A program made the translations under genes and the position numbers. A stretch of 64,000 nucleotides of DNA, taken from assembly GCA_949066965.1 (NCBI GenBank), contig CARTDA010000005.1, positions 1 through 64,000 of the forward strand, given 5' to 3'. Under the pieces are notes generated by a model. That model was not told the DNA's origin. It searched no databases and saw nothing but the letters and a program-made list of their open reading frames with translations. This document shows, one piece after another, positions 44,279 through 53,630 of this stretch (position 1 is the first letter of the stretch; each line of letters starts with the position of its first letter). The stretch comes from COE1 sp949066965 (GTDB lineage Bacteria > Bacillota > Clostridia > Lachnospirales > Lachnospiraceae).

Positions 44279-47200
44279 ATTACCGAAACGGCTGTTGGCG
44301 CTGACGCTGGCGCTTGCCATGACGTTTGGCATGATGCCGGTACATAGCGTAAGGGCGGCGGAGCAGACAAAACAGGAAGCAGCCACGGACAAGGAAGACG
44401 AGGAAAAGGGCGAGTCGGAGGAGACCGCGGAGGAGGAAATCCGGTATGAGCGCATTGACATCAGCACTGCGGAGGAATTTGCCGACTTCGCCGCAAAATG
44501 CTATATCGACTCGTGGTCGCGAAATAAATACGTAAGCCTGAAGGCGGATATCGACCTGACCGGGGTGGATTTTCAGGTGATTCCCGTATTTAACGGAATC
44601 TTTGACGGTGTGGGACATACGATTTCCGGATTTGACTATCTGGGAGACGGATATGTCGTAGGGCTGTTCCGCTATGTGGAAAGCCAGGGTGTGATACAGA
44701 ATCTGACTTTGAAGGGAGCGGTCGCGTCTGAGAATGAGAAGGAATGTATTGGCAGCATCTGTGGTGTCAATTATGGAACCATCCGCAACTGTACCTTTCA
44801 GGGCACGGTGAGCGGACGTGACACGGTTGGCGGCATTGCAGGAATCAACGAAGGAACCGGCACGATAACCGGATGTGCCGTAAAGGGACGGATAACCGGC
44901 TATTATTCGACCGGGGGAATCGCAGGCATCAACCACGGTGCGCTGAATTACTGTTCGAACCGCGCGGGAATCAACGATGACAGCGCGTGGGTCGAGGAGG
45001 ATGACGAGATGGGCGGTCTTGGCATTCTCGAGAGCCTGGCGAACAATGATGACAACGAGCTGTACAGCGGTGTTGACACAGGCGGCATTGCGGGATTTTC
45101 CGACGGTGTGATATCAAGGTGCACGAACACGGGCACAGTGGGGTATGAACATACCGGCTACAATATTGGCGGCATTGCGGGTCGCCAGTCAGGCATCGTG
45201 TCGCTGAGCACAAACAACGGCACGGTCTATGGGCGCAAGGATGTCGGCGGTATTGTAGGGCAGATGGAGCCGTTCATTGAGATTGACGAGGCGGAATCAC
45301 TCAGAAATGCCATCGACAAGCTGCATGATATTATTGAAAAGACGATAGACGACATGGATTCTGCCAAGGATGTCGTCAGGCGGGATGTGGATGCCATGCA
45401 GTCCTATGCGGACAGCGCGATTGACACAGGGGATGTACTCGTCACACAGCTTACGGATTTTGTGGATGAGAATGTGGATGAGGTGAACAGCCTGTCCGGA
45501 CGTATGGAGCATATCATTGACATGCTGCCCGATATCTTGAACAATGTGTCCGCCGCGGGGGATGCCATGTCCGATTTAAATGATGTGGCAAAACAGCTGT
45601 CCAGGGATTTGGATGTCATCGGAAAGCTTGGCGATTCCCAGTACTCGGAGACACAGCACAGCAGGATTTCCCTGCTGTCCACGGTAGGCGGCGAGATTTC
45701 CACGGACAGCGCGGAGCCGGAAGTCAATGACACGGTGACCATCACCGTAAAGCCAAACGACGGCTATCAGCTCAAGGACGGTTCCCTGAAGGTAACGGAT
45801 GCGAAAGGGAAAAAGATTGCCATAACACCGGTGGGCGGCAGGAATGACCAGTATACGTTTGTCATGACGAAGAGTAACGTCAAAATAACGGCAGAGTTTG
45901 TGTACAAGGGAACGTTTCTTGTAAAGTCGACTGTAGGCGGCAAGGTCACGACGACGGAAGACGGTGATAAGGTCACCTTTCAGGCGGCAGCTTCAGCCGG
46001 ATATACATTTAACTGTTTCCGTGTAAATGGAAGTGCGTTTCAGGAGAGTGAAATCACGCTTGACAAGGCTTCCTATATAAAAGAAGGCACTTCGGTGGCA
46101 GTGGAGGCAGTGTTTGACAAAAAAAGCGACGCGGTGCACAAGGTTACCGTGGCGTCAGGAATCGGCGGGACGGCGTATGCCTCGGACAGAAAGAACACTG
46201 CCGCGGCAGGGGAGACGGTCACGGTACATGTTGTGGCAGGCTCCGGTTATGAGTACAGTGAGATGAAAATTTCCGGCGGAATTTCCTCTGCGCCGAGCAG
46301 TACAAATGTTGATGAAAGAACGTTCCAGATGCCGGACAGGGATGTCGAGGTGGAGGTACTGTTCCGCAGCAAGTGCGAGAGTAGCTCGGGCAGGCGTATT
46401 TTTGAGGAGTCCAATGCCGGGGGAACTGTGACGGTGCGGCAGGGAGCCGACAGCGCACAGTACCAGATTACTATAAAGCCGGATAAGGAGCATGATGTAT
46501 CGGAACCGGACGCGCTGAAATTTACAAAGGTGACACTTTCCGGCACGGCAGGAGACTCTGCGGCGGACGCGGAAAGTCCGGCGGAAACGCAGGCGGAGAA
46601 TCTGGAGCTGCCATCTGATGCACCGGCGGAGGAGGCGGAGAAGGGCAGTGGTGCACAGCAGGGAGAACAACCGTCAGAGAGTATTTCTACAGATGAAACG
46701 GACATCGCTGCGCCATCATCGGAGGAAACGGACACCATTCCGGCAGAAAGCAATCCGGAAGAAAGCAATCCGGCAGAGAATAATCCGACAGAGGTTCCGG
46801 AAGAGGAGGAAATTGAAGGCGGCGGTGAGGATGTGCAGTTAAGTCCGGGTGCGGCAGAAGGCAGCAGCGAGGAGCAGACGACTGTGGAGCAGGAGGAAGG
46901 CGCAAGGGCAGACGCAGTTCCTGCGGAGGCTGTCAGAAAAGACCAGCTGACCTATGACGCGGATGCAGGCACGTACACATATATTGTGGATTTGGGCGGC
47001 ACGCCGGACAGCTACAGGGCATTTGTCACTTTTGTTAAAAAGGCAGGTGCGTCAGATGACAGCGGTACATCATACAACGTCACGACTGCGTCAAGCACCG
47101 GCGGTATTGTGACGGTCGACAGGACCAGCGCAAAGCCAGGGGAGAAGGTGTACGCCACACCGGCGTCAAACAGCGGTTACGTGCTGACAAAAATACTGGT

Positions 47201-49541
47201 CAATGGGGAGAGCCTGACGCCTGAGGGCGACAAAAAACGGTATTCGTTTACCATGCCGGATGGGGATGCGGAGGTTACGGCGGCGTTTGAGCCAGTCGAC
47301 GTTATCCTGAAATCCAATCTGAGCGGCAACGCGACATGCTCCGGCAATGCAGAGGGAATGGTGACCGTGAATGTAAAGCCGGATACTGCGTACACAGTCA
47401 GCAGTATTACGGTTACAGACGCAGGCGGCAAAAAGCTGTCAGTTTCCAGGCGGCAGAGCGGCTCCTACATCTATGAGTTTGACATTGCCAAGATGACAAA
47501 GGCACCATGTACGGTCAATGTATCGTTCAAAAGGCAGAATGAAAAACAGGCTGTGGACACTTCAAAGGCGAACATTGACGAGGCAGTCGAGGAGCTTGCA
47601 AAAGCGTCTGACAATGTGCAGAGGTCGATTGACAGGATAAAGGATATTGTGAAAAAGCCGGACGGATCCTACAAGGGGTGGGATGAACTGACATCCGCAG
47701 AGCAGGATGCGGTGGTGGCCGAAGTGCTGAACCTGGTGGAATATCTCGGGGATATGTCGTCGGCGGCTTCCTCGATTCTCAGCAGCCTGACGACACTCTA
47801 CAACATCCTTTCACCCTATATGACGGACGCGGCAAATGCGGCGAAAAAGGATATCGAGAAGGCAACGGACCATATCCACAGCATGTTTGATTCGCTCAAG
47901 GCGGCAAACAATGGCGTCAAGGGCATTGTCAATTACATGAATGCGCAGCCGGATATCCAGTTTGCCAAGCTTGGCGACGGGTTTGACGTGTCGAAGGAAA
48001 ATTTCCACAACCAGCTCAAGGGGCTGTCGGACAGTATTAAGGTACTGAGTGACAACGCGTCAGGCTACTCCGACGTCATCAATGATGACCTCCGGGCAGT
48101 CAACGACCAGCTCAATGTTGTCTTTAATCTGCTTGCAGACCGCATGGTGGACATTGAGAGCCTCAGCATTGAGGAGCTTTACGAGGATGTTGACGACACG
48201 AACATCGCATCCATAACGACAGGCAGGGCAGATGCGTGTGCCAACAAGGGCATTGTAAAGGGGGACATCAACGTGGGCGGCATCGCCGGTTCCATGGCGA
48301 TTGACGACGAGGATCCGGAGGACAGCGCGGCAGGCAGCATCGAGTACCAGATTGGCAGGCGGTTTATCACCAAGTGCCTTGTGACGGACAGCGTGAATGA
48401 GGGCTATATCACTGCCAAAAAGAACGGTGCGGGCGGCATCTGCGGCTACATGAACCATGGGATTATCATCGACTCGGAGAGCTACGGCAGCGTGGAGAGC
48501 ACCGAGGGCGACTATGTGGGCGGCATCTGCGGGGAATCCCTGACGATTATCAAGAGATGCTATGCGCTCTGCTCCGTTGCCGGAAACAAGAATGTCGGCG
48601 GTATTGCCGGCTATGGCGAGACGCTCAAAGACTGCTATTCCATGGCGGATGTCCGTGCGGAGAACGGGCGTGCGGGCGCGATAGCAGGACAGATTGCGGG
48701 ATACGACGAAGTGGACGCGGACGCCGAGGAGGAACCGAAGGTTACCGGCAATTTCTACGTGGGCGAGAATATTCACGGCATCGACAACATCAGTTATATC
48801 GGGGTCGCCGAACCGATTGCGTACAGTGACCTTCTGACCGTGGAGCAGCTCCCGACACAGTTCTGGCACCTCAAGGTCATCTATAAGGTGGATGACACGT
48901 ACCTCGGCTCCGAGGAAGTCAAATACGGCACAAAGCTCGACCATCTCAACTATCCGCAGATTCCCGGGAAAGAAGGATTTTACGGAGTCTGGCCGGACGT
49001 GTCCGACAAGACGATGGGCGGAACCTTTGTCGTCGAGGGGACATACAAGGACAATGTGACAGTCGTACAAAGCGGCGGTGATGCCGACACCCTACAGGAG
49101 GGACAGAGGCAGAAACCGTATGCACTGGTTGAGGATATCTTCACGGAGGACACGATACTGCATGCGAAGCGAAGCGATATGGCACCGCCGGAAAAAGCCG
49201 GTGCAAAACAGTGCATCGTATACGAGGTAAGCCTTGAAAACAGCGGTATCCGGGAGACGGATACATTTGCGCTGCGGATACTGAACCCGTATGGGGATGC
49301 AGTGGTTTACGGATATAAGGACGGTACATGGACAGAGCAGGAGAGCAAGCCGAGGGGGCAGTACCTGCAAGTGACCATGACAGGCACGCAGGAATATTTC
49401 TGTGTCGTGGAAAATACGTCCGGCATTGTGGTCATCATTGTCTGCGCGGCGGCAGCGGCAGTCATTGTTGCAGTGCTGGTTATCGTGAAAAAGAAACGAA
49501 ATGCGCGCAAAAAACGCAGACAGGTAAAGGACGAGGCATAG
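44271..49541 (+). CDS. Giant membrane-anchored GLUG / InlB-B-repeat surface protein
   Basis: A protein of 1756 residues with a signal peptide (KRLLALTLALAMTFGMMP...RAA) and a C-terminal helix (~1717-1740) followed by a KKKR-rich tail, so it is held in the membrane and not by sortase. GLUG motifs (VGGIAG type) lie at ~180-330 and again at ~1330-1450. Between them are a long helical stretch (~340-455), several divergent InlB B-repeats (VGGEISTDSAEPEV... and similar, ~460-1090) and a second helical stretch (~1097-1293). An acidic Pro/Ser/Glu linker (~762-887) interrupts one B-repeat. It is coupled to the MMPL gene. The role is probably cell-surface contact or scaffolding of the exporter (inference). 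Confidence 0.8.
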   Translation: MHKLPKRLLALTLALAMTFGMMPVHSVRAAEQTKQEAATDKEDEEKGESEETAEEEIRYERIDISTAEEFADFAAKCYIDSWSRNKYVSLKADIDLTGVDFQVIPVFNGIFDGVGHTISGFDYLGDGYVVGLFRYVESQGVIQNLTLKGAVASENEKECIGSICGVNYGTIRNCTFQGTVSGRDTVGGIAGINEGTGTITGCAVKGRITGYYSTGGIAGINHGALNYCSNRAGINDDSAWVEEDDEMGGLGILESLANNDDNELYSGVDTGGIAGFSDGVISRCTNTGTVGYEHTGYNIGGIAGRQSGIVSLSTNNGTVYGRKDVGGIVGQMEPFIEIDEAESLRNAIDKLHDIIEKTIDDMDSAKDVVRRDVDAMQSYADSAIDTGDVLVTQLTDFVDENVDEVNSLSGRMEHIIDMLPDILNNVSAAGDAMSDLNDVAKQLSRDLDVIGKLGDSQYSETQHSRISLLSTVGGEISTDSAEPEVNDTVTITVKPNDGYQLKDGSLKVTDAKGKKIAITPVGGRNDQYTFVMTKSNVKITAEFVYKGTFLVKSTVGGKVTTTEDGDKVTFQAAASAGYTFNCFRVNGSAFQESEITLDKASYIKEGTSVAVEAVFDKKSDAVHKVTVASGIGGTAYASDRKNTAAAGETVTVHVVAGSGYEYSEMKISGGISSAPSSTNVDERTFQMPDRDVEVEVLFRSKCESSSGRRIFEESNAGGTVTVRQGADSAQYQITIKPDKEHDVSEPDALKFTKVTLSGTAGDSAADAESPAETQAENLELPSDAPAEEAEKGSGAQQGEQPSESISTDETDIAAPSSEETDTIPAESNPEESNPAENNPTEVPEEEEIEGGGEDVQLSPGAAEGSSEEQTTVEQEEGARADAVPAEAVRKDQLTYDADAGTYTYIVDLGGTPDSYRAFVTFVKKAGASDDSGTSYNVTTASSTGGIVTVDRTSAKPGEKVYATPASNSGYVLTKILVNGESLTPEGDKKRYSFTMPDGDAEVTAAFEPVDVILKSNLSGNATCSGNAEGMVTVNVKPDTAYTVSSITVTDAGGKKLSVSRRQSGSYIYEFDIAKMTKAPCTVNVSFKRQNEKQAVDTSKANIDEAVEELAKASDNVQRSIDRIKDIVKKPDGSYKGWDELTSAEQDAVVAEVLNLVEYLGDMSSAASSILSSLTTLYNILSPYMTDAANAAKKDIEKATDHIHSMFDSLKAANNGVKGIVNYMNAQPDIQFAKLGDGFDVSKENFHNQLKGLSDSIKVLSDNASGYSDVINDDLRAVNDQLNVVFNLLADRMVDIESLSIEELYEDVDDTNIASITTGRADACANKGIVKGDINVGGIAGSMAIDDEDPEDSAAGSIEYQIGRRFITKCLVTDSVNEGYITAKKNGAGGICGYMNHGIIIDSESYGSVESTEGDYVGGICGESLTIIKRCYALCSVAGNKNVGGIAGYGETLKDCYSMADVRAENGRAGAIAGQIAGYDEVDADAEEEPKVTGNFYVGENIHGIDNISYIGVAEPIAYSDLLTVEQLPTQFWHLKVIYKVDDTYLGSEEVKYGTKLDHLNYPQIPGKEGFYGVWPDVSDKTMGGTFVVEGTYKDNVTVVQSGGDADTLQEGQRQKPYALVEDIFTEDTILHAKRSDMAPPEKAGAKQCIVYEVSLENSGIRETDTFALRILNPYGDAVVYGYKDGTWTEQESKPRGQYLQVTMTGTQEYFCVVENTSGIVVIIVCAAAAAVIVAVLVIVKKKRNARKKRRQVKDEA
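46743..46787 (+). repeat. Three 15-bp tandem repeats in the linker
   Basis: Three units of the form G(C/A)AGAAAGCAATCCG, at 46743-46757, 46758-46772 and 46773-46787, encode repeats of about five residues (E-S-N-P-x). They keep the frame, so changes in number would only alter linker length. Confidence 0.75.
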
Positions 49542-49561
49542 GCAGAACGGAGTGAGTAATT

Positions 49562-50287
49562 ATGCGGATTGCATACTGTGAGGATGAGGCGGCGCAGGCA
49601 GGGCTTGTCCGTTCCATGATGGAACGCTGGGCAGACAGCAGGAAAGAGCCTGTGGAGGTGATCCTGTTTGAGAGCGCCGAGGAATTTTTGTTTCAGAACG
49701 AGGACTATCCCTATGATGCGGTTTTTCTTGACATCGCGATGCGGCAGATGAACGGCGTGGAGCTTGCGCATGCCATCCGCAAAAAGGATAAAAAGCTGCC
49801 GATTGCGTTCCTGACGGCGGACAAATCGTTTGCCATTGAGGGATATGAGGTGCGTGCCTTGCGGTACCTGCTCAAGCCAGTCACGGCAGATAAGCTTGAC
49901 AGCCTGCTCGATGCGCTGCTGGCAGAGCAGGAACGCAGCGCGGTGGAAAATATATGTATTACAATCAGTGAGAACGGTGCGGTGAAAAGGATAGCGGAGG
50001 ACAGCATCTGCTATGTGGAGGTGCTGGGGCATTACACCTGGCTTCATCTGGCAGATGCGCCGGCAATCCGAATCAAGGAAAGCCTGGCGGCAGTTGTTGA
50101 GCGCTTACACAGAAAAGAACTGTTTGTGAAATGTCACAGAAGCTATGTAGTAAATCTCGCATATGTCGAGAGAATCAGCCGTACCGATTGTATGCTGGCA
50201 GACCGTACGGTTCTGCCAGTCAGCCGCAGCGCATACCGGCAGTTAAATGAGCGGTTTATACAATATTACAGGGGTGGATGTCCGTGA
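49562..50287 (+). CDS. LytTR-family response regulator
   Basis: A protein of 241 residues. The receiver domain has the acidic pair CEDEA near the start, the phospho-acceptor D57 (FLDIAM), and K106-like KPVT. The C-terminal ~100 residues form a LytTR DNA-binding domain (YVEVLGHYTWLHL, then KCHRSYVVNLAYVERI). It is of the AgrA/LytR type that controls surface or secreted factors. It follows the GLUG gene by 20 bp. The nearby minus-strand GHKL protein is a candidate partner. No terminator separates it from the convergent SH3b gene, 18 bp away. Confidence 0.9.
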   Translation: MRIAYCEDEAAQAGLVRSMMERWADSRKEPVEVILFESAEEFLFQNEDYPYDAVFLDIAMRQMNGVELAHAIRKKDKKLPIAFLTADKSFAIEGYEVRALRYLLKPVTADKLDSLLDALLAEQERSAVENICITISENGAVKRIAEDSICYVEVLGHYTWLHLADAPAIRIKESLAAVVERLHRKELFVKCHRSYVVNLAYVERISRTDCMLADRTVLPVSRSAYRQLNERFIQYYRGGCP

Positions 50288-50305
50288 AAATAGTTTCCCA
50301 TAAAC

Positions 50306-50764
50306 CTATTCCTGCTCTGTCAAAACCATCCATTCCCGGCTGCAATACCCTGTTATCCCTTTGTACTCAACCAATGCCCATTCACCATCGGCAAGCTCCA
50401 GCACCCTTCCGCCTTCATCAGGCGGAATTTTGCCGATGACTGCGTCATTGATGGAGGGGCCTTTCCTGATATTGAGGTTATGCCTTCCACCCGAATACTG
50501 AAACGTATAGGAAATAACGGTCGTTTCTTCCGGTTCTGTTATGCTTTCTTCTGATGATGCAGATTCCGTTTCATATATTTCCACACTGGACTCCGGAACG
50601 CATTCCGTCTCAGCTGTGCTTTCCACCTCGGTATCGACGGCAAGTACGACCTCCTCTGCCGTGTCAGGTGCAGTAAAAATGAAAATACCGATGCAGAGCA
50701 CGCAGACATGCAAGACGGATAATAAAGCACATATCGTTTTTCGTTTCACATTTTTCAATTGCAT
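50306..50764 (-). CDS. Membrane-anchored SH3b-domain protein
   Basis: A protein of 152 residues. One N-terminal helix (ICALLSVLHVCVLCIGIFIF) serves as signal or anchor. It is followed by a Ser/Thr/Glu-rich stalk (~35-85) and a bacterial SH3 domain (LNIRKGPSINDAVIGKIP ... WALVEYKGITGYCSREW). SH3b domains bind cell-wall peptide or ligands outside the cell. The ribosome site GGAGG is 7 bp before the ATG. It lies downstream of the GHKL gene on the same strand, 35 bp apart, and might act as its external sensing partner (inference). Confidence 0.8.
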   Translation of the reverse strand: MQLKNVKRKTICALLSVLHVCVLCIGIFIFTAPDTAEEVVLAVDTEVESTAETECVPESSVEIYETESASSEESITEPEETTVISYTFQYSGGRHNLNIRKGPSINDAVIGKIPPDEGGRVLELADGEWALVEYKGITGYCSREWMVLTEQE

Positions 50765-50799
50765 AGAAATACCTCCAGTCTATAGGAATAATACAAATT

Positions 50800-51609
50800 C
50801 TAAGATGGCTGCTGCCTGGGCAGATAGATGTACAGCGCAAATCCGGCGCCTTTCGTACCCTTTGCACGGAGCTGACCGCCAAAATCTTCAATGACTGCCT
50901 TTACCTGCGCAAGTCCGAGGCCGGTTCCGGCTTTTCGGTTGCTTCCCTGATAATTCAAGTCGAATAATCTGTTCATTTCCTGTTCTTCCGGTGCCGTGCC
51001 TTCATTCTTAAAAATAATCAGGCTGTCATCCCCGTCCGCCGTAATCCGGATATATACCGTTGCGGGACATGGGCTGAATTTTACGATGTTGTCAAAGACA
51101 TTGCTGCATATGAGCGTGAGGGCGGCTGACGACAGGTAGGTATCGGCATCAGGCACGGAACAGTCATAATCAGGGTGAATCTTATGGAGCGTGAAAAGCT
51201 CCGGGTGGTTATTCAGGTAGTCGGTAAAAAAGGCATTCAGGTTGATCGGCAGCGAGGAGGTAAGGGGGCAGGGGTAAAAAGGATGGGTCTGCTTTTGGAG
51301 TTCCTTTATGTACTTTTCCCGCTCGTCAATAAGCTGTTTGTTCTCGTCGGACAGCAGTTTAACGGAGTCGGTAAGCTCCTGTACCTTAAGTGACAGCTCG
51401 ATGTGCAGGCTGTCTGTCTCATCAAGCAGCATGTCGTCAGGGGAAACAGCGGGCTGCTCCGGATTTGCGTGCCATATCAGTAAGAGGGAAGTGAATAGAA
51501 AGCATACTGCACACACCAATGGATGGTTAGCGGCAAGAAATCCTATGCCGATGATAAACAGCGTACTGTTAAGCGTTAAGAAAAAGGGATTGTCGATTGG
51601 CTTATTCAT
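50800..51609 (-). CDS. GHKL ATPase membrane protein without a clear phospho-acceptor His
   Basis: A protein of 269 residues with two N-terminal helices (~10-50), then a coiled coil (~65-115) and a HATPase domain. The N-box is ICSNVFDNIVKF and the G2 box is GTGLGLAQVKAVIEDFGG. The usual H-box histidine before the ATPase is not visible: the corresponding region reads KQTHPFYPCPLTSSLP. It resembles AgrC/GHKL kinases that pair with LytTR regulators. The start is the Met in MNKPID, with GGAGG 6 bp upstream on this strand; an earlier in-frame ATG at 51648 lacks such a site. Confidence 0.78.
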   Translation of the reverse strand: MNKPIDNPFFLTLNSTLFIIGIGFLAANHPLVCAVCFLFTSLLLIWHANPEQPAVSPDDMLLDETDSLHIELSLKVQELTDSVKLLSDENKQLIDEREKYIKELQKQTHPFYPCPLTSSLPINLNAFFTDYLNNHPELFTLHKIHPDYDCSVPDADTYLSSAALTLICSNVFDNIVKFSPCPATVYIRITADGDDSLIIFKNEGTAPEEQEMNRLFDLNYQGSNRKAGTGLGLAQVKAVIEDFGGQLRAKGTKGAGFALYIYLPRQQPS

Positions 51610-51652
51610 AGATATCCTCCATTTTGCAAAGTCTGTAAATTGTTTCATGTCT

Positions 51653-51674
51653 CTAGAGCGTGTTTTCCGAATGC
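51653..51674. repeat. Half-copy of the CTAGA hairpin element
   Basis: CTAGAGCGTGTTTTCC and the following GAATGC resemble the reverse-complemented arm of the element at 62201-62266 (CTAGAACGTGTTTGAA, then AATGC). No second arm is present here. It lies between the divergent kinase and contractile-system genes. Confidence 0.45.
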
Positions 51675-51729
51675 AATTCTATCGTATCAAAAAAAATAAA
51701 AAAAGTATAGTGAAATTTAATAAAAACAC

Positions 51730-51759
51730 TTGCTTTTTTTTTTTTTTTTTGTGTAAAAT
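51730..51759 (+). promoter_or_regulatory. Candidate promoter with a 17-T tract in its spacer
   Basis: TTGCTT (51730-51735) and TAAAAT (51754-51759) are 18 bp apart, and 15 of these bases are T. The full homopolymer spans 51734-51750 (17 T). It is the only promoter-like pair before the contractile-system operon, 63 bp upstream of its first start. Slippage in the tract would change spacer length and so promoter strength. Confidence 0.55.
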
Positions 51760-51822
51760 AGACAAAAGAAAAGTATTATGTGAAAGTAACGAATTCATAT
51801 TTGGTGTATGGGGAGGATGTAC

Positions 51823-53610
51823 GTGAAAAATAACCAATTGCTTCCTTTTGAGAGGAACCGCTATTATGCCGGAAAGCTTCTGACTTCGGCAGATTTCGAG
51901 GCGGAACAGTTATATATGAACAATAAACGGCGATTCCTGAACCGCGTGCTGTTTGGAAGCGGAATTGTCTGCGGACTGAATGTGGTCAATCTCGATGACT
52001 TGTCCATACTGGTGGAAAGCGGCGTTGCCATTGACGGGGCGGGGCGGGAAATTGTCGTGGAGTCGACCGTCATCAAAAAGCTCTCGGGCATGGAGGGCTT
52101 TGACACGCTAAGCAGTGACGTGGCCGGGCTGTACATCCGCTACCGGGAAGAACATGTCCATGATGTGTACTGCGGGGATATCGGAACGGACGGCAGGGAG
52201 TATGAGAGCAACCGCATTGATGAGGGGTATGAGCTTTATCTGAAAGACGCGGAAAAACACATTGCGGAAAACAATGCGTTTTTGCTGCGGGAAACACTGA
52301 TGGACAATGCGGACTATAGGGTATCCATCAGTATTCCGTATACAATTCCCAAAGGGCATGCGGTAAAGCTTGAACTGACAATATATAAAATATCGGACGC
52401 GGCGAAGGAGCTGTCACTGCATCTCACATTGCAGATGCCTGCGTTCACGGATGCAGCAGGAAACCATGAACTGAAGATTCACATTGACAGGCTGTCGCTT
52501 TCCATGGGACAGACGCAGGGCAGGGAATACTGGATTTTTGCGGAACATTCAGCGGCGGAGGAAACGACCATCCTTTGCAGGAAGGAGGACATCCGTTTTC
52601 AGGTCGGCGCCTGTGAAATAGAGGCGGGAAAAGGGCTGAACATGAAACTGCTTTTGTCAAAACAGCAGCCTTATGACCTGGCTGCAAGCGAAGTGGGAAA
52701 GGCAAGCCTTGACACGGACATGCAGGAGGAAACGGCAGATGTGTGCATTGCCACGTTAAAACTGCTGCGGACGGATATCAGCTGCCTTATAAACGGCGCG
52801 GCGCGGCAGGAAGTAAAGCGCTATATCATTACGCCAAAAAAGACAGACCAGCGGCAGCTTCTGCTGTCATATTTTATGCACATGGGTGACCAGATGAAAT
52901 ATGTCAGAAATGAAGGACATTCTCCTGCCCGCTTGGATGACGGCGGGGTGGAGCCGCAGAATGGGACGGCTGCTAATAATATGCCGCTGCAAATGGCGGG
53001 CGGGCGTATTGAGATTCCGCTGGATGTGAATATGAAAAAGGGGGATGTGTGTGTTTCGGATGAAATGATGCACGGGCTTGGCAGGGGGAATGTGTACGTG
53101 GAGGTCGGCATGGAGTACCTGGACGATACGCCCCATGGAACAAATAACCGGAGAAATACCATTTACGGAAATCCGGAGCTGTTCCACATTCATGACTGCA
53201 TGCAGGTTGAGACTGCGGTGCGGGTATTCAATGACAGGGGAAGCTTTCAGGTGGCGGCAAGGCTTCTCGGTGAGCAGAAAAGCATTGTCCTGCAGTTAAA
53301 CTGGATGGCAGTCCGGTTTGACGCGTCAAAGGATTCGGACGAAATCCAGGAGGAGGAAAACGGTTCCATCACGCCGGATATGCCTACTGTACACCTGAAT
53401 CCGAAGGAGAGCTTTTATTTCGGAATCAGCTTTCACAACCTGGCGCCATGCCGGCTGAGCTATGAGCTCACGGAACCATGCAGCGGGGAGATTAGCGCCG
53501 ACGGGACATATACGGCGCCTGCAAAAGAGGGCGTCTATGAAATTTATATTTATTGTACGGATATGCCGAAAATATCCACTTATGCGTATGCGGTTGTCAG
53601 CAGAAAGTAA
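51823..53610 (+). CDS. Contractile-injection-system baseplate/fibre-like protein
   Basis: A protein of 595 residues. The N-terminal ~90 residues (FERNRYYAGKLLTSADFEAE, then RFLNRVLFGSGIVCGL and GVAIDGAGREIVV) are of a type I associate with bacterial contractile injection systems, but I cannot name the family. The C-terminal ~70 residues resemble a Big-like domain (GEISADGTYTAPAKEGVYEI), suggesting an exposed or binding end. There is no signal peptide. GTG 51823 is the start, with GGGAGG 6 bp upstream; the in-frame ATG at 51808 precedes the ribosome site. It is the first gene of the operon. Confidence 0.65.
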   Translation: MKNNQLLPFERNRYYAGKLLTSADFEAEQLYMNNKRRFLNRVLFGSGIVCGLNVVNLDDLSILVESGVAIDGAGREIVVESTVIKKLSGMEGFDTLSSDVAGLYIRYREEHVHDVYCGDIGTDGREYESNRIDEGYELYLKDAEKHIAENNAFLLRETLMDNADYRVSISIPYTIPKGHAVKLELTIYKISDAAKELSLHLTLQMPAFTDAAGNHELKIHIDRLSLSMGQTQGREYWIFAEHSAAEETTILCRKEDIRFQVGACEIEAGKGLNMKLLLSKQQPYDLAASEVGKASLDTDMQEETADVCIATLKLLRTDISCLINGAARQEVKRYIITPKKTDQRQLLLSYFMHMGDQMKYVRNEGHSPARLDDGGVEPQNGTAANNMPLQMAGGRIEIPLDVNMKKGDVCVSDEMMHGLGRGNVYVEVGMEYLDDTPHGTNNRRNTIYGNPELFHIHDCMQVETAVRVFNDRGSFQVAARLLGEQKSIVLQLNWMAVRFDASKDSDEIQEEENGSITPDMPTVHLNPKESFYFGISFHNLAPCRLSYELTEPCSGEISADGTYTAPAKEGVYEIYIYCTDMPKISTYAYAVVSRK

Positions 53611-53630
53611 AGCAAGGAAAGGCAGATAAT

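Noticed and set aside
48060..49070. A 336-codon minus-strand frame opposite the GLUG protein
   Set aside because: The plus strand has clear GLUG repeats over the same stretch, and the minus frame has no start site or known motif.
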